Below the pieces are notes generated by a model. The model was not told the origin of the DNA and did not search any database. It was given only the letters and a program-made list of their open reading frames with translations. From positions 3,038,001-3,102,000 of the forward strand of contig NZ_CP061771.1 in assembly GCF_011751885.2 (NCBI RefSeq): a DNA stretch of 64,000 nucleotides, read 5' to 3'. This document shows positions 48,833-57,404 of the stretch, piece after piece (position 1 is the stretch's first letter; every line of letters starts with the position of its first letter). The stretch comes from Salinibacterium sp. ZJ450. Its GTDB lineage: Bacteria > Actinomycetota > Actinomycetes > Actinomycetales > Microbacteriaceae. Position numbers and translations under genes: made by a program.

Positions 48833-51055
48833 TTACTGCTGGCCCTTGGGCACCCGGATCGTGATGGTGTCCTGCAGGGTGATGTTGTCGGATGAGTTGC
48901 CGACGTACACGGTGTACGTGCCCGACGCCGTGCTCCAGGCATCCGCTTCGGTGTTCCAGTACGACAGCGGGTGGTTCGACGCCGCCGGGTCGATGGTGAC
49001 CGTGACCCGCTGCTTCTCGCCGGGGTTCAGCGTCACCTTGTCGAATCCGACGAGGCGCTTCGGCGGCTGGTCGGCTTCGGCTGGCAGGCCCAGGTACACC
49101 TGACCGACCTCGGCGCCCGCGACATCCCCGGTGTTCTCGACGAAGAACGACACCTGGATCTTCTGGGTGCCATCCGTCTTCTTCGGGGTGACCACGAGCT
49201 TGGAGAGCTCGAAGTCGGTGTACGACAGGCCGTGACCGAACGCGAAGGTCGGCTGCACGTCGTTGGCGTCGTACCAGCGGTAGCCCATCTCGAGGCCTTC
49301 GCTGTAGCTGGCCGTGCGCGGCAGCGGGCCGGTGCCGTCGGGGTCGACCCCGGGGAACTGTTCGGCGGTCGCGAACGCCGCCTCACGCTCCTGACTGGGG
49401 AAGGTGATCGGCAGCTTGCCCGACGGGTTAGCGACACCGAACAGCAGGTTGGCGACGATGTTGCCGTCTTCCTGCGCCGGGTACCAGGCCTCGAGCACCG
49501 CGGGAACCTCGCTGAGCCACGGCAGCAGCACCGGGCCGCCGTTCTTCAGCACCACGACTGTGTTCGGGTTGGCTGCGACCACGGCGGCCACCAGGGCATC
49601 CTGGTTGACACCGTCGGTGGCGGGCAGCGACAGGTTGGCACGGTCGACCCCTTCACGAGAGATGTCGCCGACCATCACGACCGCCACATCGGATGCCGCA
49701 GCGAGCGCCGCAGCCGCCGCGATGTCACTCGCGTTGTTGTAGGTCACGGTGGCGTCGGAGCCCAGCGCGTCCAGCACGTTGTTCAGGCCCTGTTCCGGGG
49801 TGACCGTGTACGGCGCGGTCACGACGATGGCGTTCGACGGTCCCTGCGAGTTGAACTTCGCCTGACCGGCGAAGGTCGGGGTACCGATCAGCGCCACGGA
49901 ATCGAGCGCCGCGGCATCCAGCGGCAGGGTGTCCTCGTCGTTTTTCAGCAGCACGCTGCCCTCTTCGCCGATGTCCTGCACGCGTTGGCCATTGGTGGCG
50001 TAGTCGATCGGCGACAGCGAGTTGATCGGGTCGTCGAACTGGCCGAGCTCGAACATCACCGTGAAGCGACGGTCGAGCGCCTGGTCGATGTCGTCGATCA
50101 CGAGCGTGCCGGCGGCGAGCGCCGCATTGATCAGCGTCGGCGTGAACCAGCGCGGGCTGGCGAACTCGAGGTCGAGCCCGGCCTTGATCGCCGGCGCGGT
50201 GCTGTGCGTCGCACCACGGTCGGACATCACGTAGCCCTCGAAGCCGAGGTCATCGCGCAGCCAGTCGGTCAGCAGTTGCTCGTGCTCGCAGGCGAAGGTG
50301 CCATTGAGCCGCGGGTATGAGCACATCACCGAGGCCAGGTTGGCCTCCTGGATCGCCATCTCGAACGGCAGCATGTACAGCTCGTGCATCACCCGATCTT
50401 CGACCAGGGTGTCCATCGTGTTGCGCGAGGTCTCCTGCTCGTTGGCCGCGAAGTGCTTGGCGACCGACTGCACGCCGAAGGACTGCACCGCGTTCACCTG
50501 GGCGACCGCCATCACGCCGGCGAGGTAGGGGTCTTCTCCGAAGTACTCGAAGTTGCGACCCGCGTGGGCGACACGGCCGAGGTTGATGCCCGGGGTGAGC
50601 AGCACGTTGTGGGCGCTGGCACGGGTCTCCTCACCGAGGATGGAGCCCCACTCGGCCGACACTGCGGCGTCGAACGACGAGGCGACGGTGAGGGCGCTGG
50701 TGAGCCCTGTCGAGGTCGGGGCGACGAGGCAGTCGCCGTTTCCGAACGGCCCATTGGTCATGCGGAGGGTGGGGATGGCGAGGTGCGGGATGCCCTCGAC
50801 GTGGCGGCCCTGCGCGGAGAACGCGCAGCCCGGGATGTTGGTGTTGGCCACCGGTCGCATGGCGATCTGCTGGATCTTCTCGTCGAGCGTCATCGCGTCG
50901 ATCAGGAGGTCGGACCGGGCCTCGGCCGAGAGCGCCGTGTTCATCCACGGCAGGTCGTCGGCGTTGGCAACGGCGGGCAGGCCCAGGGTGGCCGCGAGAA
51001 CCGCGGCTACCCCGAGGGAGAGCGCCCTGGGGGCGCTCAACCTGGAACGTGTCAT
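48833..51055 (-). CDS. Exported GH3 glycoside hydrolase (beta-glucosidase type)
   Basis: A 740-residue enzyme with a Sec signal peptide cut after about residue 32 (AVANA-DDLP). The GH3 N-terminal barrel has KHFAANEQE near 200 and the nucleophile in GYVMSDRGATHS (Asp about 279); the usual Trp after Asp is Arg here. The C-terminal alpha/beta-sandwich and a fibronectin-III-like domain (FSYTDFELS-type: GLSYTDFELSKLVV) complete it. It would release terminal beta-linked sugars outside the cell. Exact specificity cannot be told from sequence. Confidence 0.9.
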   Translation of the reverse strand: MTRSRLSAPRALSLGVAAVLAATLGLPAVANADDLPWMNTALSAEARSDLLIDAMTLDEKIQQIAMRPVANTNIPGCAFSAQGRHVEGIPHLAIPTLRMTNGPFGNGDCLVAPTSTGLTSALTVASSFDAAVSAEWGSILGEETRASAHNVLLTPGINLGRVAHAGRNFEYFGEDPYLAGVMAVAQVNAVQSFGVQSVAKHFAANEQETSRNTMDTLVEDRVMHELYMLPFEMAIQEANLASVMCSYPRLNGTFACEHEQLLTDWLRDDLGFEGYVMSDRGATHSTAPAIKAGLDLEFASPRWFTPTLINAALAAGTLVIDDIDQALDRRFTVMFELGQFDDPINSLSPIDYATNGQRVQDIGEEGSVLLKNDEDTLPLDAAALDSVALIGTPTFAGQAKFNSQGPSNAIVVTAPYTVTPEQGLNNVLDALGSDATVTYNNASDIAAAAALAAASDVAVVMVGDISREGVDRANLSLPATDGVNQDALVAAVVAANPNTVVVLKNGGPVLLPWLSEVPAVLEAWYPAQEDGNIVANLLFGVANPSGKLPITFPSQEREAAFATAEQFPGVDPDGTGPLPRTASYSEGLEMGYRWYDANDVQPTFAFGHGLSYTDFELSKLVVTPKKTDGTQKIQVSFFVENTGDVAGAEVGQVYLGLPAEADQPPKRLVGFDKVTLNPGEKQRVTVTIDPAASNHPLSYWNTEADAWSTASGTYTVYVGNSSDNITLQDTITIRVPKGQQ

Positions 51056-51106
51056 GTGTGCATCTCCTTGTGTTGGGGGAATTGCGTGTGATGGGTGTGA
51101 CCGTGC

Positions 51107-51146
51107 GCTGGTCGGGCTTGGCGAGATCTCGCCAAGCCCGACCAGC
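51107..51146. terminator. 40-bp perfect palindrome between the two GH3 genes
   Basis: GCTGGTCGGGCTTGGCGAGA and its exact complement TCTCGCCAAGCCCGACCAGC abut with no loop. It lies 17 bases after the stop of the upstream GH3 gene on the minus strand and before the start of the next. There is no T run; an RNA-stabilising or terminating hairpin is likely. Confidence 0.7.
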
Positions 51147-51162
51147 GGGAGGGTGGAGCTAG

Positions 51163-53229
51163 CTAGTTGCCGTAGGACAGACCGAAGCCGAAGCTGTAGT
51201 CGTCGCCAGCGGCGTTGGTGTACGCGTAGTCGAACGTCTCGGCGTAGCCGGGAACGTCTGAGGCGTTCTGTTCGACCGCCGCCTGGCTGGCGGGGATGCT
51301 GACCGGCAGTTCACCGGTCGGATTGAACCGGCCGCGGATCACGTCGAGCAGCGCTTCGGCCTTCACGTTGAAGGTTCCGATGACGGCGGCGGCACCCGGC
51401 TCGATCTCGTTGAGCACCCACGGGTTGCCGAGGTTGATCGCGAGGATCGTGGGCACGGCCGCCTCGATCTGCTGCACCCGTGCCACATCGACACCGGTGA
51501 GCTCGCCGAGCTGGATCTCCACGGTCGAGTTGTCGGGGTACTCGTAGACGTTCGGGCGCACCCAGACCAGCGCGTCGGTCGCTTCTTCGAGGGTGTTGAC
51601 GACCTGCACGGTCGGGTCTTCCTCGGCGATGAGCTTCTTCAGCGCGGCCGTCTGTTCCTCCGCGTCGCGGCCGGTGACGACCTCGACGAAGAGCTTGGTG
51701 GTCGCGACATCCGCGTCGGCCAGCGGCAGTTGCTGCTGGTCGTTGCGCAGCAGCACGATCGACTTTTGGTGCGCCTCGTCGGCGCGCGCCTGCGAGGCCG
51801 GGTCATCCGCGATCTGCTGCGCGAGCGCCGGGTCGACGTACGGGTCCTCGAACAGGCCGAGCGCGAAGATCTCCTCGAGCAGCAGCTGCACCGAGGGGTG
51901 CAGCTCGGATTCGGTAAGCAGCCCGGTCTGCACCGCGGCGATCAGACCGGCCGGGTCGTTGTTGTCGGAGAACAGGCTCGTCCCAGCCTTCACAGCCTTG
52001 GCGAACCGCTCGGGCAGGGTCAGGTTCTCCACGCCGAACGCACGGTTGGTGAGGATGCCGCTGTCACTGTTCACGTACCCGGTGAAACCCATCCGGGTGC
52101 GGAGCAGGTCGGTGACGATGGCCTTGTTGTATGCGGCAGCGACTTCTTCGAACTGCTGGCCGGGGGCATACCAGTCCGCGATGTCGAGTTGCTCGGCGCT
52201 GAGCGCGTTGCTCGGCACGTTGTAGTACGACATGACCGAGCTGGCGCCCGCGTCGATCGCGGCTTGGAACGGCGGCAGCTGGTAGGTCTCCAAGCTGCCT
52301 GGTGTCGGGTAGATTGCCCACTTGCCTGGCTCGTTGTGCGGGTCAAGGCCGCGCAGCACCGCGCCGTCGCCGGGGAAGTGCTTGATGGTCTGGGCGACCG
52401 ACTCGTTGCTGAGTTCGTCGCCCTGGAAGCCGAGCACGAGCTGCTCGGCGATCGCTGCATTCAGGTCCGGGCTCTCACCGAAGGTGCCGTTGATGCGGCG
52501 CCAGCGCGGTTCGGTCGCCGTTTCGATCTGGTAGCCGTAGGTCTTCTGGATGCCGGATGCGCGCCATTCGTCCTGCGCGATGTCGGCGAAGTCGCGGATC
52601 AGGTCGATGTCGTTGGTGGCGGCGAGGCCGAGGGTTCCCGGCCAGCTGGAGAACTGGCCTGCGGCCTCACTGATGCCGAACTCGAGGTCGGGGTTCACGT
52701 GGTTGCGCGGGTTCGAGGTGAACACGAGCGGGATGCCGAGCCTGGTGCCCTCCGCGATCTCCTGGAGGCCGTTGGCGCGGGTGGCCAGTTCCGTGGCGGT
52801 CGGGTTGTCGCGGATGATGAGGTGGTGGAGGCCACGATCCTCGATTAGCTCGGGAGCGTTGTCCCGCAGGGAGGCGATCTGCATCAGACCCGCCTTCTCC
52901 TCGAGGGTCATCCGCGAGAGCAGGTCGGCGGCGCGTTGCTGGTCGGAAAGCCGCCAGTCCTCGTAACGGTCGAGCTTGCCGTTGTCGTTCAGGTCGCGGA
53001 ACTGGCGCCCGTTGACCTTGATGATGTTTTTAACATGGGATTCGACCGCCGGTGCACCGTTCGGCGCCTGTGAGTGCGACGGTGGCTGGTTGCCGCCGGC
53101 ATTGTTGTCGTGAGGTGGAGCGGCCACCGCGGCCGTTCCGGAGGCGATGAGAGCGAGCGGGCCGACGATGGCCGCTACGGTGATGAGGCCGGGACCGCGA
53201 CGCGGTGATCGGCGGGGTTTTCTGCGCAT
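51163..53229 (-). CDS. Exported GH3 glycoside hydrolase with an EF-hand-like loop
   Basis: A 688-residue enzyme. MRRKPRRSPRRGPGLITVAAIVG is a long, very basic signal peptide. Residues about 79-91 (DLNDNGKLDRYEDW) form a calcium-binding EF-hand or dockerin-like loop before the barrel. The barrel carries KHFPGDG near 283 and GYVNSDSGIL, with Asp about 389 as likely nucleophile. This branch of GH3 is distinct from the neighbouring enzyme, so the two probably act on different linkages of one glycan. AAAGGAGAACGACC precedes the chosen ATG. Confidence 0.87.
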   Translation of the reverse strand: MRRKPRRSPRRGPGLITVAAIVGPLALIASGTAAVAAPPHDNNAGGNQPPSHSQAPNGAPAVESHVKNIIKVNGRQFRDLNDNGKLDRYEDWRLSDQQRAADLLSRMTLEEKAGLMQIASLRDNAPELIEDRGLHHLIIRDNPTATELATRANGLQEIAEGTRLGIPLVFTSNPRNHVNPDLEFGISEAAGQFSSWPGTLGLAATNDIDLIRDFADIAQDEWRASGIQKTYGYQIETATEPRWRRINGTFGESPDLNAAIAEQLVLGFQGDELSNESVAQTIKHFPGDGAVLRGLDPHNEPGKWAIYPTPGSLETYQLPPFQAAIDAGASSVMSYYNVPSNALSAEQLDIADWYAPGQQFEEVAAAYNKAIVTDLLRTRMGFTGYVNSDSGILTNRAFGVENLTLPERFAKAVKAGTSLFSDNNDPAGLIAAVQTGLLTESELHPSVQLLLEEIFALGLFEDPYVDPALAQQIADDPASQARADEAHQKSIVLLRNDQQQLPLADADVATTKLFVEVVTGRDAEEQTAALKKLIAEEDPTVQVVNTLEEATDALVWVRPNVYEYPDNSTVEIQLGELTGVDVARVQQIEAAVPTILAINLGNPWVLNEIEPGAAAVIGTFNVKAEALLDVIRGRFNPTGELPVSIPASQAAVEQNASDVPGYAETFDYAYTNAAGDDYSFGFGLSYGN

Positions 53230-53382
53230 GGTCGTTCTCCTTTGAAGGACATGCGGCGTTCGGGTGAACGCACCGTTGCGCTCCCGCCGTGGCTCCATTG
53301 AGGCGGTAGCCGGCCGCGCCGTCAATCTGTTGCCATGTGTTGGCGCTCGTTTTGGGGGTAGACGGTTACGAGCGGGCGACGG

Positions 53383-54456
53383 TCAGATCGCGATGGCGTC
53401 GATGGTGGCGCGAGTGCCGCGGGTGCCGCGGGTGCCGCGCAAACCGCCGTCGCGGCGGATCGCGGTGGAGCGTCGCACCATGAGTTCGGCCGGAAGCATG
53501 GCCGGCTTTCCGACCGTCGCGGCGCGGTGCTGCCCGAGCAGCATCTGGACCGCAACCCGGCCGAGCACCAGGTGTGGCACTGCGACGGTGGTGAGTCCGT
53601 GGTTGGTGAACCGGGAGTCGAGGCTGTTGTCGAAGCCGATGACGCTGACGTCGTCGGGAACCCGGATGCCGCGACCGCCGAGTTCGCTCATCAGGCCGAT
53701 CGCCATCAGGTCGTTGTAGGCGATGACGCCGGTCGAGGGACGGGCCAGGAACTCGTCCGCGGCGGCCGCGCCGCCGGCGAGGGTGGGCGGGAACGGCCCG
53801 ATCCTCCGCACTCTCTGTCCCGCGTCCGCGGCCGCCTTGCGCACCGACTGCCAGCGCATGCCGTCCGCCCACGACGCCTCGGGACCGGCGATGTAACTGA
53901 TCGTGTCGTGGCCGAGCGCCGCCAGGTGCCCCACGGCGAGCTGCATGCCGCGGGCGTTGTCGGTGACGATACTGGGCACGTCGGGCATCGGCCGGTTGAG
54001 GATCACGGTCGCCCGCTGCTTCGCCACCGTGCGGATCGCCGTCTCCGACATCCGCGACGTGGCAAAGATGAGCCCGTCAACCATCGGAATGACGCGCTCA
54101 ACCGCCTCGCGTTCGCCGGTCAGCGACTCGCGTGCGTCGATCACGAGCACCGTGACGTGCGCTTCGTCGGCGGCCTTCTGCGCGCCCTGGATGATGTCGA
54201 GGAAGAACGGGTTGGTGAGGTCGGCGACGACGAGCGCGATCATCGACGTGCGTCCGTCGCCGCGGGGCCGGGCGATCGGGTCTACGTGGTAGCCGAGTTG
54301 CTCGGCGACCCGGCGGATGCGGTCGGCGGTCTCTGCGTTGACCCGGCCCGGACGCGAGAACGCACGCGACACGGTCGACGGCGAAACGTTACATGCAGCC
54401 GCGACGTCGTAGATCGTCGGCGGCCGAACCCCCGGGAGTTCTTCCTCGTGCCCCAT
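53383..54456 (-). CDS. LacI-family transcriptional regulator
   Basis: A 357-residue regulator. The N-terminal helix-turn-helix TIYDVAAACNVSPSTVSRAFSRPGRVNAETADRIRRVAEQLGYHV is followed by a periplasmic-binding-like ligand domain (MIALVVADLTNPFFLDIIQGAQ, GVIAYNDLMAIGLMSEL, VSVIGFDNS). It is divergent from eda and points at the GH3 genes, so it probably represses them and perhaps the TRAP genes in response to the imported sugar. The tail has RGTRGTRGTR, encoded by 9-base repeats at 53408-53440. Start at 54456; a 14-residue longer frame has no support. Confidence 0.9.
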   Translation of the reverse strand: MGHEEELPGVRPPTIYDVAAACNVSPSTVSRAFSRPGRVNAETADRIRRVAEQLGYHVDPIARPRGDGRTSMIALVVADLTNPFFLDIIQGAQKAADEAHVTVLVIDARESLTGEREAVERVIPMVDGLIFATSRMSETAIRTVAKQRATVILNRPMPDVPSIVTDNARGMQLAVGHLAALGHDTISYIAGPEASWADGMRWQSVRKAAADAGQRVRRIGPFPPTLAGGAAAADEFLARPSTGVIAYNDLMAIGLMSELGGRGIRVPDDVSVIGFDNSLDSRFTNHGLTTVAVPHLVLGRVAVQMLLGQHRAATVGKPAMLPAELMVRRSTAIRRDGGLRGTRGTRGTRATIDAIAI

Positions 54457-54516
54457 AAGGGTGATATTAGGCTCGAAACCCGGACCGGACAAAGTCACCG
54501 ATTAGTGTGAAGTCTC

Positions 54517-55158
54517 ATGACTGACCGTTCCGCCCCCTCCGCCCTGCTGCGCGCCCACCCGGTGATCGCCGTGCTGCGCGCGGCCGCCGCCACCGACTAC
54601 GACCCGGTGGTCGACACCCTCGCCGAGAACGGCGTGCGGTCGATCGAGCTGACACTCACCACCCCCGGCACCTTCGAGCACCTGCCGGCGCTTGCCGCGC
54701 GGCTCGGATCAGCGGCCGAGATCGGAGTCGGCACCGTGCTCACCGCGGAGCAGGCACAGCGCGCGATCGACGCCGGGGCCGCGTACCTGGTCACGCCGGT
54801 GACGCTGCCCGACGTGATCGCCGTCGCGGTACGCAATGGCGTGCCGGTGTTCCCGGGCGGCCTGACCCCCGGCGAACTGTTCACCGGCTGGCAGGCTGGC
54901 GCGACCGCGGTGAAGGTGTTCCCCGCCGAGACCGTGGGCCCCAAGTACGGCGCGCACCTGCGCGGGCCATTCCCCGAGCTGGAGTTCGTGCCGTCGGGCG
55001 GCGTGGCCCTCGATGACATCCCGGCCTGGCTGCAGGCTGGCGCGCTGGCGGTCAGTCTCGGCGGGCCGCTGGTCGGTGACGCGTTCAAGGGCGGGTCACT
55101 CACGGCCCTCGGCGAGCGCGCCCGGCGCGCGTCCGAGCTGGCGACGTTGGCACGATGA
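54517..55158 (+). CDS. eda: 2-keto-3-deoxy-6-phosphogluconate aldolase
   Basis: A 213-residue class I aldolase that splits KDPG to pyruvate and glyceraldehyde 3-phosphate. The catalytic Glu is in RSIELTLTTP (Glu44) and the Schiff-base Lys in GATAVKVFPAE (Lys133); VTP, FPGG and PSGGV motifs that bind carboxylate and phosphate are present. It overlaps the kinase gene by an ATGA junction, and the pair would funnel 2-keto-3-deoxygluconate into central metabolism. Confidence 0.93.
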   Translation: MTDRSAPSALLRAHPVIAVLRAAAATDYDPVVDTLAENGVRSIELTLTTPGTFEHLPALAARLGSAAEIGVGTVLTAEQAQRAIDAGAAYLVTPVTLPDVIAVAVRNGVPVFPGGLTPGELFTGWQAGATAVKVFPAETVGPKYGAHLRGPFPELEFVPSGGVALDDIPAWLQAGALAVSLGGPLVGDAFKGGSLTALGERARRASELATLAR

Positions 55159-56117
55159 ACTCGGCGCAGGCCACGCCCCGGGTCGTCACGCTCGGCGAGA
55201 CGATGGCCCTGATGCTTGCCACCGAGTACGGCGCACTGCAGCACCGGCCCGCCATGGCGCTCGGCGTCGGCGGCTCGGAGAGCAACGTAGCGATCGGCCT
55301 GCAGCGGCTCGGCATCGACGCCACCTGGATCGGCCGGGTGGGCGCAGACTCACTGGGTGACCTGGTGCTGCGCGAGATCCGGGCGGAAGGCGTGCAGGTG
55401 GTGTCGATTCCGGATGCCGAGGCCGCGACATCCGTCATGGTGAAGGAACGGCGCGCACCGGCCGACACCCGTGTTTGGTACTACCGCGCGGGCCTCGCCG
55501 GGTCGCGGCTGACGCTCGACGACTTCTCGCCGGAACTGGTGACCTTCGCCTCACTGCTGCACGTCACCGGCATTTCGCTTGCCCTGTCGCCGACGATGTC
55601 GGACACCGTGTTCGGCGCGGTCGAACTGGCGAGATCGGCGGGGGTGCCGGTCTCGTTCGACCTGAACTTCCGCGGCAAACTGTGGTCCCGCGAGGCGGCC
55701 GCCGAGGCTTACGCGCGGATGCTGCCGCTGGCCGATCTGGTGTTCGCCGGTGACGACGAGGCGGCGATCGTGGTCGGCGATGGCACGCCGCTCGAGCTCG
55801 CGCACCGCCTGATCGAGGCCGGCGCCGGGCAGGCGATCGTGAAGCTGGGCTCCCGCGGTGCGGTGGCGGTGGTCGACGGGCATGAGTATCAGCGGACGGC
55901 TGTGCCGATCACTCCTGTGGACACGGTGGGCGCCGGCGACGCGTTCGTGGCCGGTTATCTGGCGGAGTACCTGCTGGGCAAGCCGGTCTCCGAGCGGCTC
56001 GACACCGCGGTGACCGCCGGGGCGCTCGCCTGCCTGGTCGCGGGCGACTGGGAGGGGCTGCCCAGCCGGGCCGACCTCGGCAGCCTGAGCGCCGGCGGCG
56101 AGCCCGTGAGCCGGTAG
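55155..56117 (+). CDS. PfkB-family sugar kinase (probable KDG kinase)
   Basis: A 320-residue ribokinase-family enzyme. It starts RVVTLGETMALMLATEYGAL, has the sugar-binding GVGGSESNVAIGLQRLG, and the anion hole and catalytic base VDTVGAGDAFVAGYLAEYLLG near 253-272. Coupling to eda makes 2-keto-3-deoxygluconate the likely substrate. The stop codon TAG lies in the first unit of a 7-base tandem repeat array. Confidence 0.88.
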   Translation: MNSAQATPRVVTLGETMALMLATEYGALQHRPAMALGVGGSESNVAIGLQRLGIDATWIGRVGADSLGDLVLREIRAEGVQVVSIPDAEAATSVMVKERRAPADTRVWYYRAGLAGSRLTLDDFSPELVTFASLLHVTGISLALSPTMSDTVFGAVELARSAGVPVSFDLNFRGKLWSREAAAEAYARMLPLADLVFAGDDEAAIVVGDGTPLELAHRLIEAGAGQAIVKLGSRGAVAVVDGHEYQRTAVPITPVDTVGAGDAFVAGYLAEYLLGKPVSERLDTAVTAGALACLVAGDWEGLPSRADLGSLSAGGEPVSR

Positions 56118-56170
56118 GCGGTGGGCGGTAGGCGGTGGGCGGTGGGCGGTAGGCGGTAGGCGGTGGGCGG
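56112..56170. repeat. Tandem array of eight CGGTRGG units
   Basis: Eight perfect 7-base units, CGGTAGG or CGGTGGG, run without interruption from 56112 to 56167, followed by a partial CGG. The first unit supplies the TAG stop of the kinase gene. Such arrays vary in copy number by slippage. The remaining gap to 56476 holds A/G- and C/T-rich patches with repeated CTCCTTCC and AGGAAGGA and no gene that I can support. Confidence 0.9.
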
Positions 56171-56476
56171 CTCAGGGCCGGCCACGGGGTCGACCGTTGC
56201 GACGAAGGAGTGTTTTGCGACATCCGCAGGTCAGGAAGGAACTGTTTCTGCGAAAACCGGGGTTCGTCCTTCGTGGCTGCGGGGATGTCGCCGAAAGAGT
56301 CCTTCCTCGCGGCCGCAGCACTCGAATTACTCCTTCCGCCGCCACCACTCCTCCCTCAGCACCACCGCATCCGAATAACTCCTTCCTCGCGCTCAGGATG
56401 GTCATATGCACCCCGCCCCGCCCCGCTCCGACACAGACCGCACGGCCGGTCAGAGCGAATGCCGCAGACTTGACGC

Positions 56477-57349
56477 ATGGGCACCGGCGAGCAGCAGCAT
56501 CCTTCGATCATCCTGAAGAACAGCGGCTTCTTCGCTGAGATCCAGCCCGATCGATGGGTGCCGGGCGCCTACACCCTGGTGGTCGACGGCACCCCGCAGT
56601 CGCACGTGAACCTGGATGACCCGTCGCAGCTGTTCTTCGAGTACGTGCAACGCATCGGTCACCTGATCGACCAGCTGCCGCCAGGGCCGATCACCGCGGT
56701 GCACCTCGGCGCGGGCGCCTTCACCCTGCCGCGGTACGTGGAGGCCACCCGGCCGGGGTCCCGGCAGCAGGTGATCGAGCTGGAGAGCGACCTCGTCGAC
56801 TTCGTGCGCGAGCAGATTCCGTTGCCGCGCGGCGCCTCGATCCGGGTGCGCCACGGCGACGCCCGCGCGGTGCTGGAGAAGCTGCCTGGCGGGCTGCGCG
56901 GCACCGTGGACCTGGTGGTGGTCGATGTGTTCAGCGGCGCACGCACCCCGGCGCACGTGACCAGTGTCGAGTTCTACCGGGCGGTGGCGACGCTGCTGGC
57001 CCCGGGCGGGGTGGTGGCGGTGAACATCGCCGACGGCCCCGGCCTGGCGTTCGCCCGCGGGCAGGCGGCCACCGTGGCAGCGGCCGTGGGCAACGTGGCA
57101 GCGCTCGCCGAAACGCAGATCCTGAAGGGTCGCCGCTTCGGGAACGTGGTGTTGGCGGCATCCGCCTCGGCACTGCCCTTGGAATGGATGCCGCGGCTGC
57201 TGGCCGGCGGACCGCACCCGTCGAAGGTGGTGGCCGGCCGGGAACTGACCGAGTGGATCGCCGGCGCCCCGATCGTCACCGACGCGACCGCGATTCCGTC
57301 GCCGCCGCCTGCCAAGTCGATCTTCCAGGTGCGCCAGGGCAAGGACTGA
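56477..57349 (+). CDS. Spermidine synthase-like methyltransferase-fold protein
   Basis: A 290-residue Rossmann-fold protein of the spermidine synthase/fused-MFS type. The cofactor-binding loop is AVHLGAGAFTLPRYVEATRPGSRQQVIELE, then RHGDARAVLEKL and VVDVFSGARTPAHVTSVEFYRAV, the equivalent of the catalytic DAFSG loop, and APGGVVAVNIADG. Actinobacterial members lack a proven substrate and may not make polyamines. It stands alone. Confidence 0.8.
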   Translation: MGTGEQQHPSIILKNSGFFAEIQPDRWVPGAYTLVVDGTPQSHVNLDDPSQLFFEYVQRIGHLIDQLPPGPITAVHLGAGAFTLPRYVEATRPGSRQQVIELESDLVDFVREQIPLPRGASIRVRHGDARAVLEKLPGGLRGTVDLVVVDVFSGARTPAHVTSVEFYRAVATLLAPGGVVAVNIADGPGLAFARGQAATVAAAVGNVAALAETQILKGRRFGNVVLAASASALPLEWMPRLLAGGPHPSKVVAGRELTEWIAGAPIVTDATAIPSPPPAKSIFQVRQGKD

Positions 57350-57404
57350 GCCGCCCGGCGGATTCACCTCACCCCCGCGGCGCGAGTCGTGGTGGGATGA
57401 ACGC

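Noticed and set aside
53408-53440. GCCGCGGGT tandem repeats at the lacI 3' end
   Set aside because: In-frame triplet-multiple repeat encoding RGT units at a protein tail; noted in the gene entry but of little weight.
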